DNA of 64,000 bases, taken from Ruminococcus sp. AM36-2AA. Its GTDB lineage: Bacteria; Bacillota; Clostridia; Lachnospirales; Lachnospiraceae. Under the pieces are notes generated by a model. That model worked only from the letters and a program-made list of their open reading frames with translations. It ran no database searches and was not told the origin of the DNA. A program made the position numbers and the translations under genes. Below, piece by piece: positions 31,249-40,560 of this stretch. Numbering within the stretch: the stretch's first letter is position 1; each line of letters opens with the position of its first letter. The stretch spans positions 90,878 through 154,877 of the forward strand of contig NZ_QTYB01000007.1 of NCBI RefSeq assembly GCF_003461955.1. The letters are read 5' to 3'.

Positions 31249-32709
31249 ATGACAGATTCAGATAAAATACAGACATTACCGCTTCCTTTTCTGGAGCGTA
31301 TGAAAGAAATGCTTGGAGATGATTATGACGCTTTCCTTGAAAGCTACGAAAATCCCCGCACCTACGGTCTCCGTGTAAACACTGCAAAGCTCTCCTGCCA
31401 GGACTTTCAGGAACTTTCCCCTTTCCCAATCCGGCCGATCCCGTGGATCAGCACCGGATACTTCTATGATGAGGAAAGCCGCCCCGCCCGATGCCCTTAC
31501 TACCAGGCAGGACTTTATTATCTTCAGGAACCAAGTGCCATGACACCGGCTTCCAGACTTGCCATCGAACCGGGAGATTTTGTCCTGGATCTCTGTGCGG
31601 CTCCCGGTGGAAAAGCAACTGCCCTTGGGGCTGCCTTAAATGATACCGGCTTTCTTCTTGCCAATGATATCAGCACTTCCAGAGCCAGAGCCCTTCTTCG
31701 GAATCTGGAACTTTTTGGCATGAAAAATATGCTCGTCACAGACGAAAAACCGGCAAAACTTGCCCAGCGTTTCCCGGCTTTCTTTAATAAGATCCTTCTG
31801 GACGCCCCATGCTCCGGGGAAGGCATGTTCCGAAAAGAGGAGGCACTTGCCCGTGACTGGACCCCGGAAAAATCCGCGGAACTTTCCGATATCCAGAAAG
31901 ACCTGATCTTAAAAGCTGCCGATATGCTTCGTCCAGGCGGAATGATGCTTTACTCCACCTGCACCTTCTCCCCCTGCGAAGATGAAGAGGTTGTGGCTTA
32001 TCTTCTCCGTGAGCGTCCGGATATGGAACTTATGGAAATGCAGGGATACGAAGGATTCTCTCAGGGCCGCCCGGAATATGCCGGTATAGCCGATGATTCC
32101 GATTCCGAAATCACATTAAACTTAAATACATTTGATCCGGAAGAACTTCAAAAATGCGTTCGAATCTTTCCACACAAAATGGATGGCGAAGGTCATTTTC
32201 TCGCCCTGTTCCACAAAAAAGGCGATTCTCTTCCACCTGTTTTCCGTTTCTCCGCAAAAGGGCCGGACAAAAACACTCGGAAATGGCTGGAGGAATTTTT
32301 CTCGGAGATCGGCCTGAAAACCATTGGCGGCCAGGAATTTGACTGGAACCGTGTGGAAGTCCGCAAAGATAAAGTGTACTACCAGCTGCCTTTCCCGCTG
32401 GATCTCCGTGGGATCTCCTTCCTTCGAAACGGTCTCTATCTGGGTGATCTGAAGAAAAACCGATTTGAACCGTCTCAGCCACTGGCGCTGGCTCTTCATA
32501 AAGGAGATGTGGAAGCCGTTATCTCTCTGCCGGTTTCTGATGAGCGGCTTACCCGTTATCTGAAAGGCGAAACTCTTATGATCGAGCCGGAAGAGGCCGC
32601 TCACAAAAAAGGCTGGCATCTTCTCTGCGTGGACGGTTATCCTCTTGGCTTCGGAAAACTTGTAAACGGAATCCTTAAAAACAAATATCCTGCAGGCTGG
32701 AGAGTATAA
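31249..32709 (+). CDS. RsmF-type RNA (cytosine-C5) methyltransferase
   Basis: 486 residues from the ATG at 31249, 5 bases after GGAGG; an in-frame ATG at 31237 overlaps that site. An NSUN/RsmB-family SAM-dependent methyltransferase: N-terminal RsmF domain (RMKEMLGDDYDAFLESYENPRTYGLRVN), SAM motif LDLCAAPGGKATALG, and the two catalytic cysteines in LLDAPCSGEGMF and YSTCTFSPCEDE. A C-terminal RsmF_C/PUA-like region (about 300-486) follows. It probably methylates a cytosine in 16S rRNA, the position unproven. Divergent from the padR operon; terminator at 32761. Confidence 0.9.
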   Translation: MTDSDKIQTLPLPFLERMKEMLGDDYDAFLESYENPRTYGLRVNTAKLSCQDFQELSPFPIRPIPWISTGYFYDEESRPARCPYYQAGLYYLQEPSAMTPASRLAIEPGDFVLDLCAAPGGKATALGAALNDTGFLLANDISTSRARALLRNLELFGMKNMLVTDEKPAKLAQRFPAFFNKILLDAPCSGEGMFRKEEALARDWTPEKSAELSDIQKDLILKAADMLRPGGMMLYSTCTFSPCEDEEVVAYLLRERPDMELMEMQGYEGFSQGRPEYAGIADDSDSEITLNLNTFDPEELQKCVRIFPHKMDGEGHFLALFHKKGDSLPPVFRFSAKGPDKNTRKWLEEFFSEIGLKTIGGQEFDWNRVEVRKDKVYYQLPFPLDLRGISFLRNGLYLGDLKKNRFEPSQPLALALHKGDVEAVISLPVSDERLTRYLKGETLMIEPEEAAHKKGWHLLCVDGYPLGFGKLVNGILKNKYPAGWRV

Positions 32710-32760
32710 GCGCTCCGCTGCAGGATATTTCCCCACATCAATATAATATCACATTTGCCA

Positions 32761-32815
32761 GTCAGAGACCGAACCTTTCTGCAAAGTAAGTATTCGGTCT
32801 CTGACTTTTATTTTT
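32761..32815 (+). terminator. Terminator after the RNA methyltransferase gene
   Basis: A perfect 13-base stem, GTCAGAGACCGAA (32761-32773) with TTCGGTCTCTGAC (32793-32805), followed by TTTTATTTTT on the plus strand. It lies just before the stop of the convergent addA; the minus strand has no T-run there. Confidence 0.85.
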
Positions 32816-32829
32816 CACAACAATATTTC

Positions 32830-35800
32830 TTACAACAGAATTTCTTTTCCCAGCGTAAACGAATAAATATACCGTTCCTTCACTTTCCGGCCTGTCATCC
32901 GCTCCAGCGCCTGGGCATAATCTTCCAGCTGAACACGATAACGATCGATCAGTTTCTGTTCTTCTCCACGTCTCACAAAGTCCGTTTTATAGTCCACCAG
33001 AACGATCTCTTCGTCCTCAATAAAATATCCGTCAATGATTCCCTGCACCAGAACATCTTCCTCGCACTGCCACTCCGGTTCCAGCTCCGAAGCTTTTCTT
33101 GCGATCACAAACGGCTGCTCCCTAAACAGCAGCTTCTTCTCTGAAGCCGCTTTCATCCTCTGGCCGAGAGATGATTCCACAAAGTTCCAGATGTCTCTTA
33201 CCCGGACAGACTCAGCCTCTTTTCTTTCCATCTTCTTATTATCAACCCATTCTCTCAGCTGACTGCGGATTTCCTCCTGGCTTCCGGCATGTCCGTAATC
33301 CAGGCACTCCATCACCCGATGATAAGCCGTTCCGCGAAGTGCTCCTGTATAACCTTCCTCTTTTTTCTCCTCGATAAACCGAGGAACTATCGGCTGAATT
33401 TCTTCTTCCGTCTCATAATCCACCGTCTCTTCAAGATCCTGTTCACTGTGGTAACTTCTCTTTTTCAGTTCTGATACACTGACTTTCACAGGAAGATCTT
33501 CCAGATATTGATATGGATATATGAAAGAAAACCGTCTCTCGATCTCTTCCCGGATCTCACTGTCAAAAACTCTGCCCGGATTCCAGTTTTCCAGAGTTTC
33601 TTTCTTCATTTCCCGCTCTGCCTGTTCCACAATCTCATTTTCTGTAAGATCCTGTGCTGTGATCTTCGTCACCACAAATTCCGAAGGATCCCCATACAGT
33701 GGATTCATCCGGTTCATAAATATTCCATATTCATGGAAAAGTGACGACATACACCTGTGCCTTGCAAGAGATGGAAGTACATAATCCCAGTAAGTTTTTC
33801 CACGCATACGCAGTCCCAGAGAAAGCAGCTCTTCTTTACTGTCCCTTAATACGGACAGTGATGTCAATTTTTGTTCCAGATCTCCCACTGTTCCACAGAG
33901 AATCAGTTTTTCTTTTGCTCTGGTAAGTGCTACATACAGCACACGGAGTTCCTCCCCCAGACTTTCTTTAAGAAGTTCCCGGCGGATGATCTGTTTGCAC
34001 AGGGATGATGCGATGATCCTCTTTTCCGGCAGTATGGCATCCGCACCGATGCCAAGATCCGGATGGATCAGGATACTTGCATTCATATCCCGGAAATTAA
34101 ACCGTTTCCCCATTCCTGCCGCAAACACGACAGGAAACTCCAGACCCTTGCTCTTATGAATGGTCATGATCTGCACAGCACTTTCTCCTGCCCCGGAAAG
34201 ATTCACCTCTCCGTAATCCACCTGATACTGCTGCAGTTTCTGGATATACCGTACAAAATTAAACAGACCACGATAACTTGTCTTCTCGTATTCCATGGCT
34301 TTTTCCACCAGCATGTTCAGGTTTGCACTTCTCTGTGCGCCATCTGGCATAGCCTTTGCATGGTTTCCATATCCGGTACGTTCCAACACTTCCAGGATCA
34401 GCTGGTGGACCGGCGTATATGCAGCCATATCCCGGAGTCCGTTCATTGTGTCCCAAAAACGGGACAGTTTCTCTCCCAGAGTTTTTTTCTTCTCCTCAAA
34501 AATCCGGTGTTCCCGATAATCCTCCACAAATGCCCGCACACATTCACAGATCATTCCCTCCGGATATGCGATCCGAAGCTCTGCCAGCTCCTCTGTGGTG
34601 CATCCCACAATGGGAGAACGAAGCACACCGGTCAGAGGAATATCCTGAAGAGGATTATCCAGCACCCGGAGATAATTCAGAAGTGTAACAACCTCTGTTG
34701 TGGAAAAATATCCGGTTCGGGACGCCGTATAGGACGGAATCCCTCTTGCAGCCAGCACTTCCCCAAAAGTCTCTGCCCAGCCGGCAGCAGAACGAAGCAG
34801 GATCACAATATCTCCATACCGCACAGGCCGATACTCACCGGTTTCTTTGTCAAGCACCTGGTCATGTCCCACCATGGAACGGATTTTTCCTGCAATAGCC
34901 AGCGCCTCCAGCTCCCTTTCATTTTCCGGTGCGTCCACATCAGCATCCTCCAGGATCTCCCCGTCTTTTTCCACAAGAAGAACCTCGGTTTTTACAAATT
35001 CCGCATCCTGTCCCTCTGGAAAAGAGGCTCCCGGATACAGAGCTGCCGCCTCATCATAATCAATTCCGCCCAGGTCTGCTCCCATGATCTGTCGGAAAAT
35101 AAAGTTGACACTTTCCAGAACTTCCTGTCTGCTTCGGAAATTTTTGTGAAGATCGATCCTCTGCTCCAGGCTGTCTGTCAGAGAATAGCTTTTGTACTTC
35201 TCCATAAACAGCTCCGGACGAGCCAGTCGGAACCGGTAAATACTTTGCTTCACATCTCCTACCATAAAGATATTTTTACGGTCATTCACCCAGCCGGAAA
35301 CATTCTGCATCAGGATTTCCTGAACCAGGTTGCTGTCCTGATATTCATCCAGAAGAACCTCATCGTATTTCTCGGAAAGTTCCCTTGCTGCCTGGCTTGG
35401 CGTACAGATATCTCCTTCTTTTTTCAGAAGGATCTCCAGGGCAAAATGTTCCATGTCTGAGAAATCCAGGACATTTTTTTCCCTCTTCTTGTCACTGAAA
35501 CGCTGTGCAAAATCTTTGGTGAGTTTTACCAGCATCTTTAATGGTCCTGCAGATGCCAGCGTCAGCTCCGTCAGTTCCTCAAGACTGCACTGAAAATACC
35601 GGCTTCCCAGATCTTTCAGGATATCCTTTGCATCTTCCCGGATATCTTTTACCAGACTTTTCAGCTGGCCGGATACCCCTTCCATCTTTTTTGTGGAAAG
35701 CCTTGCAAATGAAAGATTCTGCAGAGTCTGTACCATCTGATCATAGTCCTGTTTATCGGACAGTTCCTGCAACTGCCGGATCAGCACAAGATCTTTCTGC

Positions 35801-36552
35801 AGGGCATCCAGATACAGTTCCGGTCCCTCACTTTCTCCACAGATCTCCATGGCACTCCGGTTCAGTTCTTCTGCTTCCTTCAGCGCACTGTCCACAATTT
35901 CCCACAGAGACTGGTACCACTTTGTTTCCACAATTCCTTTTTCCGGGTCCAGGCAATAATTCTCCACACAGCCATCCAGCCACTCTTCGGGCCAGGGATT
36001 ACTCATGGACGCATCATACAGATCCAGAACATGCTCTTTCAGGCTTTCATCGGATTTCCCTGCCGCATAGCATTCCACAAAAGTAGTAAAATCCTCATCG
36101 CCCTCTGCATAATAATCTTCAAAAAGCTCCTTGAGCACGTCTTCCTGCAAAAGCTTCAGTTCTCCTTCATCTGCTGTCCTGTAACCCGGGTCCAGTCCGA
36201 TCAGATGAAAATAATTCCGGATCACATAGGAGCAGAATCCGTCAATGGTCGTGATCTGTGCAGTATGGATCAGTGTCATCTGTCTCTGTAGATGCTCATT
36301 ATCCGGATCTTCGGCCAGTGCCTGATCCAGGGCACGTTCAATACGTTCTCTCATCTCTCCGGCTGCCGCCCTTGTAAATGTCATGATCAGAAGGCGGTCA
36401 ATATCCACCGGTTTCACAGGATCCATGATCTTACTTAAGATCCTCTGTACCAGTACTGCGGTTTTACCGGAACCGGCTGCCGCACTGACCAGAATATTCC
36501 TGTCCCGGAGCGTGATGACTTTTTCCTGTTCTTCCGTCCATTTCACAGCCAT
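32830..36552 (-). CDS. addA: ATP-dependent helicase/nuclease subunit A (AddA)
   Basis: 1240 residues, normal length. A UvrD-type superfamily 1 helicase with Walker A AAAGSGKT (24-31), Walker B/motif II DEYQDSN, motif IV VGDVKQSIYRFRLA, and motifs V-VI near VQIMTIHKSKGLEFPVVF and VLYVALTRAKEKL. A C-terminal Cas4/RecB-type nuclease domain carries the metal-binding VLVDYKTDF at about residue 1190. AddA with AddB resects DNA ends to Chi for RecA repair. The start ATG is directly adjacent to the addB stop (no gap). Confidence 0.97.
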   Translation of the reverse strand: MAVKWTEEQEKVITLRDRNILVSAAAGSGKTAVLVQRILSKIMDPVKPVDIDRLLIMTFTRAAAGEMRERIERALDQALAEDPDNEHLQRQMTLIHTAQITTIDGFCSYVIRNYFHLIGLDPGYRTADEGELKLLQEDVLKELFEDYYAEGDEDFTTFVECYAAGKSDESLKEHVLDLYDASMSNPWPEEWLDGCVENYCLDPEKGIVETKWYQSLWEIVDSALKEAEELNRSAMEICGESEGPELYLDALQKDLVLIRQLQELSDKQDYDQMVQTLQNLSFARLSTKKMEGVSGQLKSLVKDIREDAKDILKDLGSRYFQCSLEELTELTLASAGPLKMLVKLTKDFAQRFSDKKREKNVLDFSDMEHFALEILLKKEGDICTPSQAARELSEKYDEVLLDEYQDSNLVQEILMQNVSGWVNDRKNIFMVGDVKQSIYRFRLARPELFMEKYKSYSLTDSLEQRIDLHKNFRSRQEVLESVNFIFRQIMGADLGGIDYDEAAALYPGASFPEGQDAEFVKTEVLLVEKDGEILEDADVDAPENERELEALAIAGKIRSMVGHDQVLDKETGEYRPVRYGDIVILLRSAAGWAETFGEVLAARGIPSYTASRTGYFSTTEVVTLLNYLRVLDNPLQDIPLTGVLRSPIVGCTTEELAELRIAYPEGMICECVRAFVEDYREHRIFEEKKKTLGEKLSRFWDTMNGLRDMAAYTPVHQLILEVLERTGYGNHAKAMPDGAQRSANLNMLVEKAMEYEKTSYRGLFNFVRYIQKLQQYQVDYGEVNLSGAGESAVQIMTIHKSKGLEFPVVFAAGMGKRFNFRDMNASILIHPDLGIGADAILPEKRIIASSLCKQIIRRELLKESLGEELRVLYVALTRAKEKLILCGTVGDLEQKLTSLSVLRDSKEELLSLGLRMRGKTYWDYVLPSLARHRCMSSLFHEYGIFMNRMNPLYGDPSEFVVTKITAQDLTENEIVEQAEREMKKETLENWNPGRVFDSEIREEIERRFSFIYPYQYLEDLPVKVSVSELKKRSYHSEQDLEETVDYETEEEIQPIVPRFIEEKKEEGYTGALRGTAYHRVMECLDYGHAGSQEEIRSQLREWVDNKKMERKEAESVRVRDIWNFVESSLGQRMKAASEKKLLFREQPFVIARKASELEPEWQCEEDVLVQGIIDGYFIEDEEIVLVDYKTDFVRRGEEQKLIDRYRVQLEDYAQALERMTGRKVKERYIYSFTLGKEILL

Positions 36553-39500
36553 TTATTCGTCCTCCTTCATGATTTTTTTCCACAGGTCACTTTCTGAGAA
36601 CGATGGTAATCTGTGAAACTCATATCCCGGTATCTTTCTGTCAAATCCGCACACTGTAATATACGGACAATAGGTACAGGCGTTCTTTTTTCCAAGCTCA
36701 TAAGGTGCCACTGCCGCGTTTCCGTCCAGAATAGACTCCCGGATGTCGCAGATCTTACGGCGCACATATTCCCCCAGTGCATTAAACTGCTGCCTGGATG
36801 CCACCGAAGACCGCCTGCTGAAACTTCCGTCCTTATTTCTGGACACCGGTATGGATGCAAGGGTTTCATCAATCTTTATGCTTACATCATCATCCGCCTG
36901 GACCAGACCGTTCATTTTCAGTTTTTTCATCACCTGGTCCTGAACCCGCTCTACATCCGCATGGATCTTCTCCTGGATCATGGGATCTTTCACATTATAA
37001 TAAAAAATTCCTGCAGGAACGATCTCCCGTTCCGGATATTTTCTCTGTTCCACCTTCAGCGCACCATCCAGATAGATCATCAGCTGAAGCTGCAGTCCAT
37101 GATACAGTGCAAGCATATCAAAGGAAGTATTTCCTGTCTTATAATCAATGACCTTTACATAGACCCGGTTCTTCTCCGGCTCCTCCATAATATCCACACG
37201 GTCGATCCGGCCACCCTCAAACTTCACCTCAAAGCCTTCCGGCCGGAATTCTCCATGTTTCAGCTGTTCCTGCAGTGCCCACACCGTACGCCTTAAGATC
37301 CGTCTGGTACGCTCGATCATATATTCATTCCTTGCACTGCTTTTGAGAACTGTATTTCCGTAATCTGCGGAAACCTGATCCAGACAGTCATCTATGATAC
37401 GGTTTCTCTCTTCCTCTGTAAGATCCGCCCAGTCCAGTCCCTCTTTTCGGACTTCCGCCGCAAATTTTTCCAGTGCCATGTGCATCACATTTCCCATATC
37501 CATAGCACGGAATTCATATTCCGCCCGTTCTGTCACTTTCAGGCCATACTGCAGAAAATGTGCAAATGCACAGGCCGCAAACCGCTCCAGCCGGGTAGCA
37601 CTGTATGAAGAAACTTCCCCGTAAAGAATCCCTGCCACAGTTTTTCCGATCATATCCGATGGACGTTCCGAAAAAGATACTTCTGTCAGCCGTTTCACAA
37701 GTGTCCTATATTCCGGACTCTGAAGGTACCAGCTGTACAATTCCTGGAACACTGCATCATCCCGATACTCTTCTCCCGCAAGACCTTTCAGCAGATAATC
37801 CAGACTGATTCCCGGAAGTTCCAGAAGCTCCATGGAGTCCTGCACTTCTCCACACTGCCGGATTTCCATTTCCGGAAACATTTCCCGGATATTATTAATA
37901 AGAAAGGCCGGGCTTAAAGCTTTTCCCTGACTGTCTGACTGACAGAAAGAAAGACAGAGCAGTTCTCTTGGCTTGGTCATGTTCAGATAGAGATAAAATC
38001 TCTGCGTATTCATCAGTTCTTTCGGACCAGGTGCCAGCTGTATCCCCTGATCCTGAAAAAACTCCCTGTCAAGCTCTGTTAAAATCCCCCCACCGGAAGT
38101 ATTCTTGGGGATATTTCCCTCATTGACTCCAACAAAAAACAGCGCCCGGATATCTTTTAGCCTGGTTCTCTCCATATCTCCCACAAGTACCTGATCCATG
38201 CTTGGCGGGATCAACGCCACCTTGGCCTGGTTAAGACCGGTCTCCAGAAGCTGCCGGAAATCCTGGCGGCTCACTGTCTCCTCACCCAGGATCTCCACCA
38301 TGTTGTCCAGAAGTTCCATAACGATCCCGTATATCTGAGCATACTCCTTCTCCATGGCCTTGTCGCCCTGTTCCTTAAATTTCAGTTCCTGATGTTTCAG
38401 TTTCTGCTGCACCTGGCTCTTCAGGGCAAACTCATAGAGAATGGTACAGTATTCCCGTACCGTCTTCTTTCCACCTTTAAAACTTAACGCCAGCTCCCTG
38501 GTCTCATCTGCAAACCGCTCCCGGATCTCATTAAGCCTCTGAATATTTTCCGGAGGCATCCCCCGATAGATGCGCACCCATACTTCATCCCATTTCTTAA
38601 ATCCCCGGATTCCAAGTGCCAGCACATAATTCTCCAGAAGATCTGCTTCTTCCCTGGTCACACAGGACATTCCACATCGGAGATAACGAAATACACTTTC
38701 ATAGGAAAAATCCTGTACTGCCATCTCAAGAGCTGCCCGGAAATATTCCACAAAAGGATTCATCAGAACCGTATGTTTCTCATCAATGAAATACGGGATC
38801 CCGGCTGCTGTAAACACCTGCTTCGCAAGATTTCCGTACTCCTCCAGGTTACCGGTGATCACCGCGATCTCACCGTAGCGGCAGTCTTTTTCACGGACAA
38901 GTCTGGCAATCCGCCGGGCAGTTTCTTCCATCTCTTTCAGAGGACTCGTTGCGGAAAACATACAGATCTCATCCTGCTTCTTTTTATATACGTTTTTCCG
39001 GTAACGGAAGATATTTTTTTCCAGGAAATGAAGAGCCGGGGCCTGGGAAAACCTGGATTTTCTCACATCTTTCAAAAGAACCGGCTCCTCAATATCTCTG
39101 GTCAGTTCCGAAAGTCTGTGGATCATCTGACGGCTCATGTAAAAAAGCTGATAGGGCTTCCCTCTGGTACTTAAATTCTCAGCCGCATCCATGGTCACCG
39201 TTACCATCACTTTTTCACAGACAGCAAGCAATTCTCCCACCACCCGCATCTGGATGGGAGTAAAACCGGTGTATCCATCCAGAAGAAGAACGCTGTTTTT
39301 CATCTTTCTGGAAAAAGGAAGAGCTTTTTCCAGAGCGTCCATCACTTCTTCTCCCGTCATATAATGATCCTTCAGATACCCGGTAAATGCCTGGTAAAGA
39401 ACAGATACATCTTTCAGTTTCATCTGAAGTAATGCCCTGTCACTGGAATCCTCGATCATCTCCTGAATTTCACTGTCCCGGATATCGTACTGCATAAATT

Positions 39501-39882
39501 CTGACAAAATGGACTTCACTTCATCCAGATATCCCGCCTTACGCATCTGGCCTCCCAGGTAGGAAAGCTCCTTTCCATGCTGCTGGACCATCTTCTGGAG
39601 CACCATGCTCTTACCGGTTTCTTCCAGAAGCGTACGGCTATCTCCGCCAACTTCCTCCAGCACGCGGTATGCCAGACGCTCAAAACTTAAAATATCAATA
39701 TTCAGGATTCCTTTTCCCGGACTCATCTCCACCAGTGTCTTCTGGGTCTGCATGGTAAACTGTTCCGGCACGATCACAAAGAAAAGCTTCTCCGGATACA
39801 GTCCGGCCTGTTCTATGATATTCTGATATGCATAACAGGACTTTCCACTTCCGGAACTTCCTATAATAAACTGTAGTGACAT
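36553..39882 (-). CDS. addB: ATP-dependent helicase/deoxyribonuclease subunit B (AddB)
   Basis: 1109 residues. N-terminal Walker A-like GSSGSGKS (8-15); the degenerate helicase core of AddB recognises Chi. A C-terminal RecB-type nuclease domain has VKVIDYKTGN and the iron-sulfur cluster cysteines: one in FAACAF and the CTYCPYITVC group near residue 1085, the four-cysteine pattern of AddB. Ribosome-binding site AGGAGGAAAAGA. First gene of addBA. Confidence 0.96.
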   Translation of the reverse strand: MSLQFIIGSSGSGKSCYAYQNIIEQAGLYPEKLFFVIVPEQFTMQTQKTLVEMSPGKGILNIDILSFERLAYRVLEEVGGDSRTLLEETGKSMVLQKMVQQHGKELSYLGGQMRKAGYLDEVKSILSEFMQYDIRDSEIQEMIEDSSDRALLQMKLKDVSVLYQAFTGYLKDHYMTGEEVMDALEKALPFSRKMKNSVLLLDGYTGFTPIQMRVVGELLAVCEKVMVTVTMDAAENLSTRGKPYQLFYMSRQMIHRLSELTRDIEEPVLLKDVRKSRFSQAPALHFLEKNIFRYRKNVYKKKQDEICMFSATSPLKEMEETARRIARLVREKDCRYGEIAVITGNLEEYGNLAKQVFTAAGIPYFIDEKHTVLMNPFVEYFRAALEMAVQDFSYESVFRYLRCGMSCVTREEADLLENYVLALGIRGFKKWDEVWVRIYRGMPPENIQRLNEIRERFADETRELALSFKGGKKTVREYCTILYEFALKSQVQQKLKHQELKFKEQGDKAMEKEYAQIYGIVMELLDNMVEILGEETVSRQDFRQLLETGLNQAKVALIPPSMDQVLVGDMERTRLKDIRALFFVGVNEGNIPKNTSGGGILTELDREFFQDQGIQLAPGPKELMNTQRFYLYLNMTKPRELLCLSFCQSDSQGKALSPAFLINNIREMFPEMEIRQCGEVQDSMELLELPGISLDYLLKGLAGEEYRDDAVFQELYSWYLQSPEYRTLVKRLTEVSFSERPSDMIGKTVAGILYGEVSSYSATRLERFAACAFAHFLQYGLKVTERAEYEFRAMDMGNVMHMALEKFAAEVRKEGLDWADLTEEERNRIIDDCLDQVSADYGNTVLKSSARNEYMIERTRRILRRTVWALQEQLKHGEFRPEGFEVKFEGGRIDRVDIMEEPEKNRVYVKVIDYKTGNTSFDMLALYHGLQLQLMIYLDGALKVEQRKYPEREIVPAGIFYYNVKDPMIQEKIHADVERVQDQVMKKLKMNGLVQADDDVSIKIDETLASIPVSRNKDGSFSRRSSVASRQQFNALGEYVRRKICDIRESILDGNAAVAPYELGKKNACTYCPYITVCGFDRKIPGYEFHRLPSFSESDLWKKIMKEDE

Positions 39883-40047
39883 TCTTTTCCTCCTGATTTT
39901 CCTGCAGATTTTCGGTCGCTCTGGCGCATTTTACACCTGAAGTATCTCTATCATACCACAAATCCTGTTCCCATAGAACGGGCGCTCTGGCATAAATTCT
40001 CTTCTCTTTTAATAAACTATATAAAAAAGCTTCGGGAGGCGTGCGCC

Positions 40048-40485
40048 ATGAGTTCCAAAACCAGGATCATCGTCCTACATATGAAAGAGATCATCTACAC
40101 AGCCGTCTTTCTGGCTCTGGCTGTTGTTCTGGCTGTCATCCTTTTCTTCATGTTCGGTCCCGGAAAAGCTGCCAGCCATACAGCCGGCGAAAAATCCCGC
40201 TACAAACCGGGTGTATACACCTCTTCCATTACCCTGAATGATAATACCTTTGATGTGGAAGTCACCGTAAACGCTGACAAAATCAAAGCCATTCGTCTGG
40301 TAAACTTAAGCGAAACAACAAAAGCTTCCTACCCTCTCATGGAGCCGGTTCTGAATTCCCTGGCAAGCCAGATTTATTCCAGCCAGTCCCTGGAGGACAT
40401 TCAGTATGCAGGAGACCGGAAATATACCTCCCAGGTACTCCTTTCGGCCATCACAGACGCAGTAAAAAAAGCGGAGAACACATAA
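40048..40485 (+). CDS. Membrane-anchored FMN-binding-like domain protein
   Basis: 145 residues from the ATG at 40048 with GGGAGG upstream. One N-terminal membrane helix (about 13-35) is followed by an extracellular domain resembling the FMN_bind fold: GVYTSSITLNDNTFDVEVTVNADKIKAIRLVNLSE...KYTSQVLLSAITDAVKKA. The S-G-A-T flavin-attachment motif of RnfG/NqrC proteins is replaced by GDRKYTSQ, so covalent FMN at the usual threonine is doubtful. Probably an extracytoplasmic redox-associated or structural protein; function unknown. Divergent from addB. The stop codon lies within its own terminator. Confidence 0.68.
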   Translation: MSSKTRIIVLHMKEIIYTAVFLALAVVLAVILFFMFGPGKAASHTAGEKSRYKPGVYTSSITLNDNTFDVEVTVNADKIKAIRLVNLSETTKASYPLMEPVLNSLASQIYSSQSLEDIQYAGDRKYTSQVLLSAITDAVKKAENT

Positions 40486-40500
40486 GCTCTCCGCTTTTTT
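40467..40500 (+). terminator. Terminator overlapping the FMN-binding-like gene's stop
   Basis: AAAGCGGAGA pairs with TCTCCGCTTT around a loop that contains the stop codon, followed by a T-run. Confidence 0.85.
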
Positions 40501-40560
40501 ATCATGTCAGGTAAATCCGATCATAAATCGTACCTTTCCATTACACTCTGTGATCTATCT

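Noticed and set aside
34063-35460. Long plus-strand open frame of 465 codons
   Set aside because: It lies antisense inside addA, has no ribosome-binding site, and its translation is cysteine- and histidine-rich without any domain. A shadow of the real gene.
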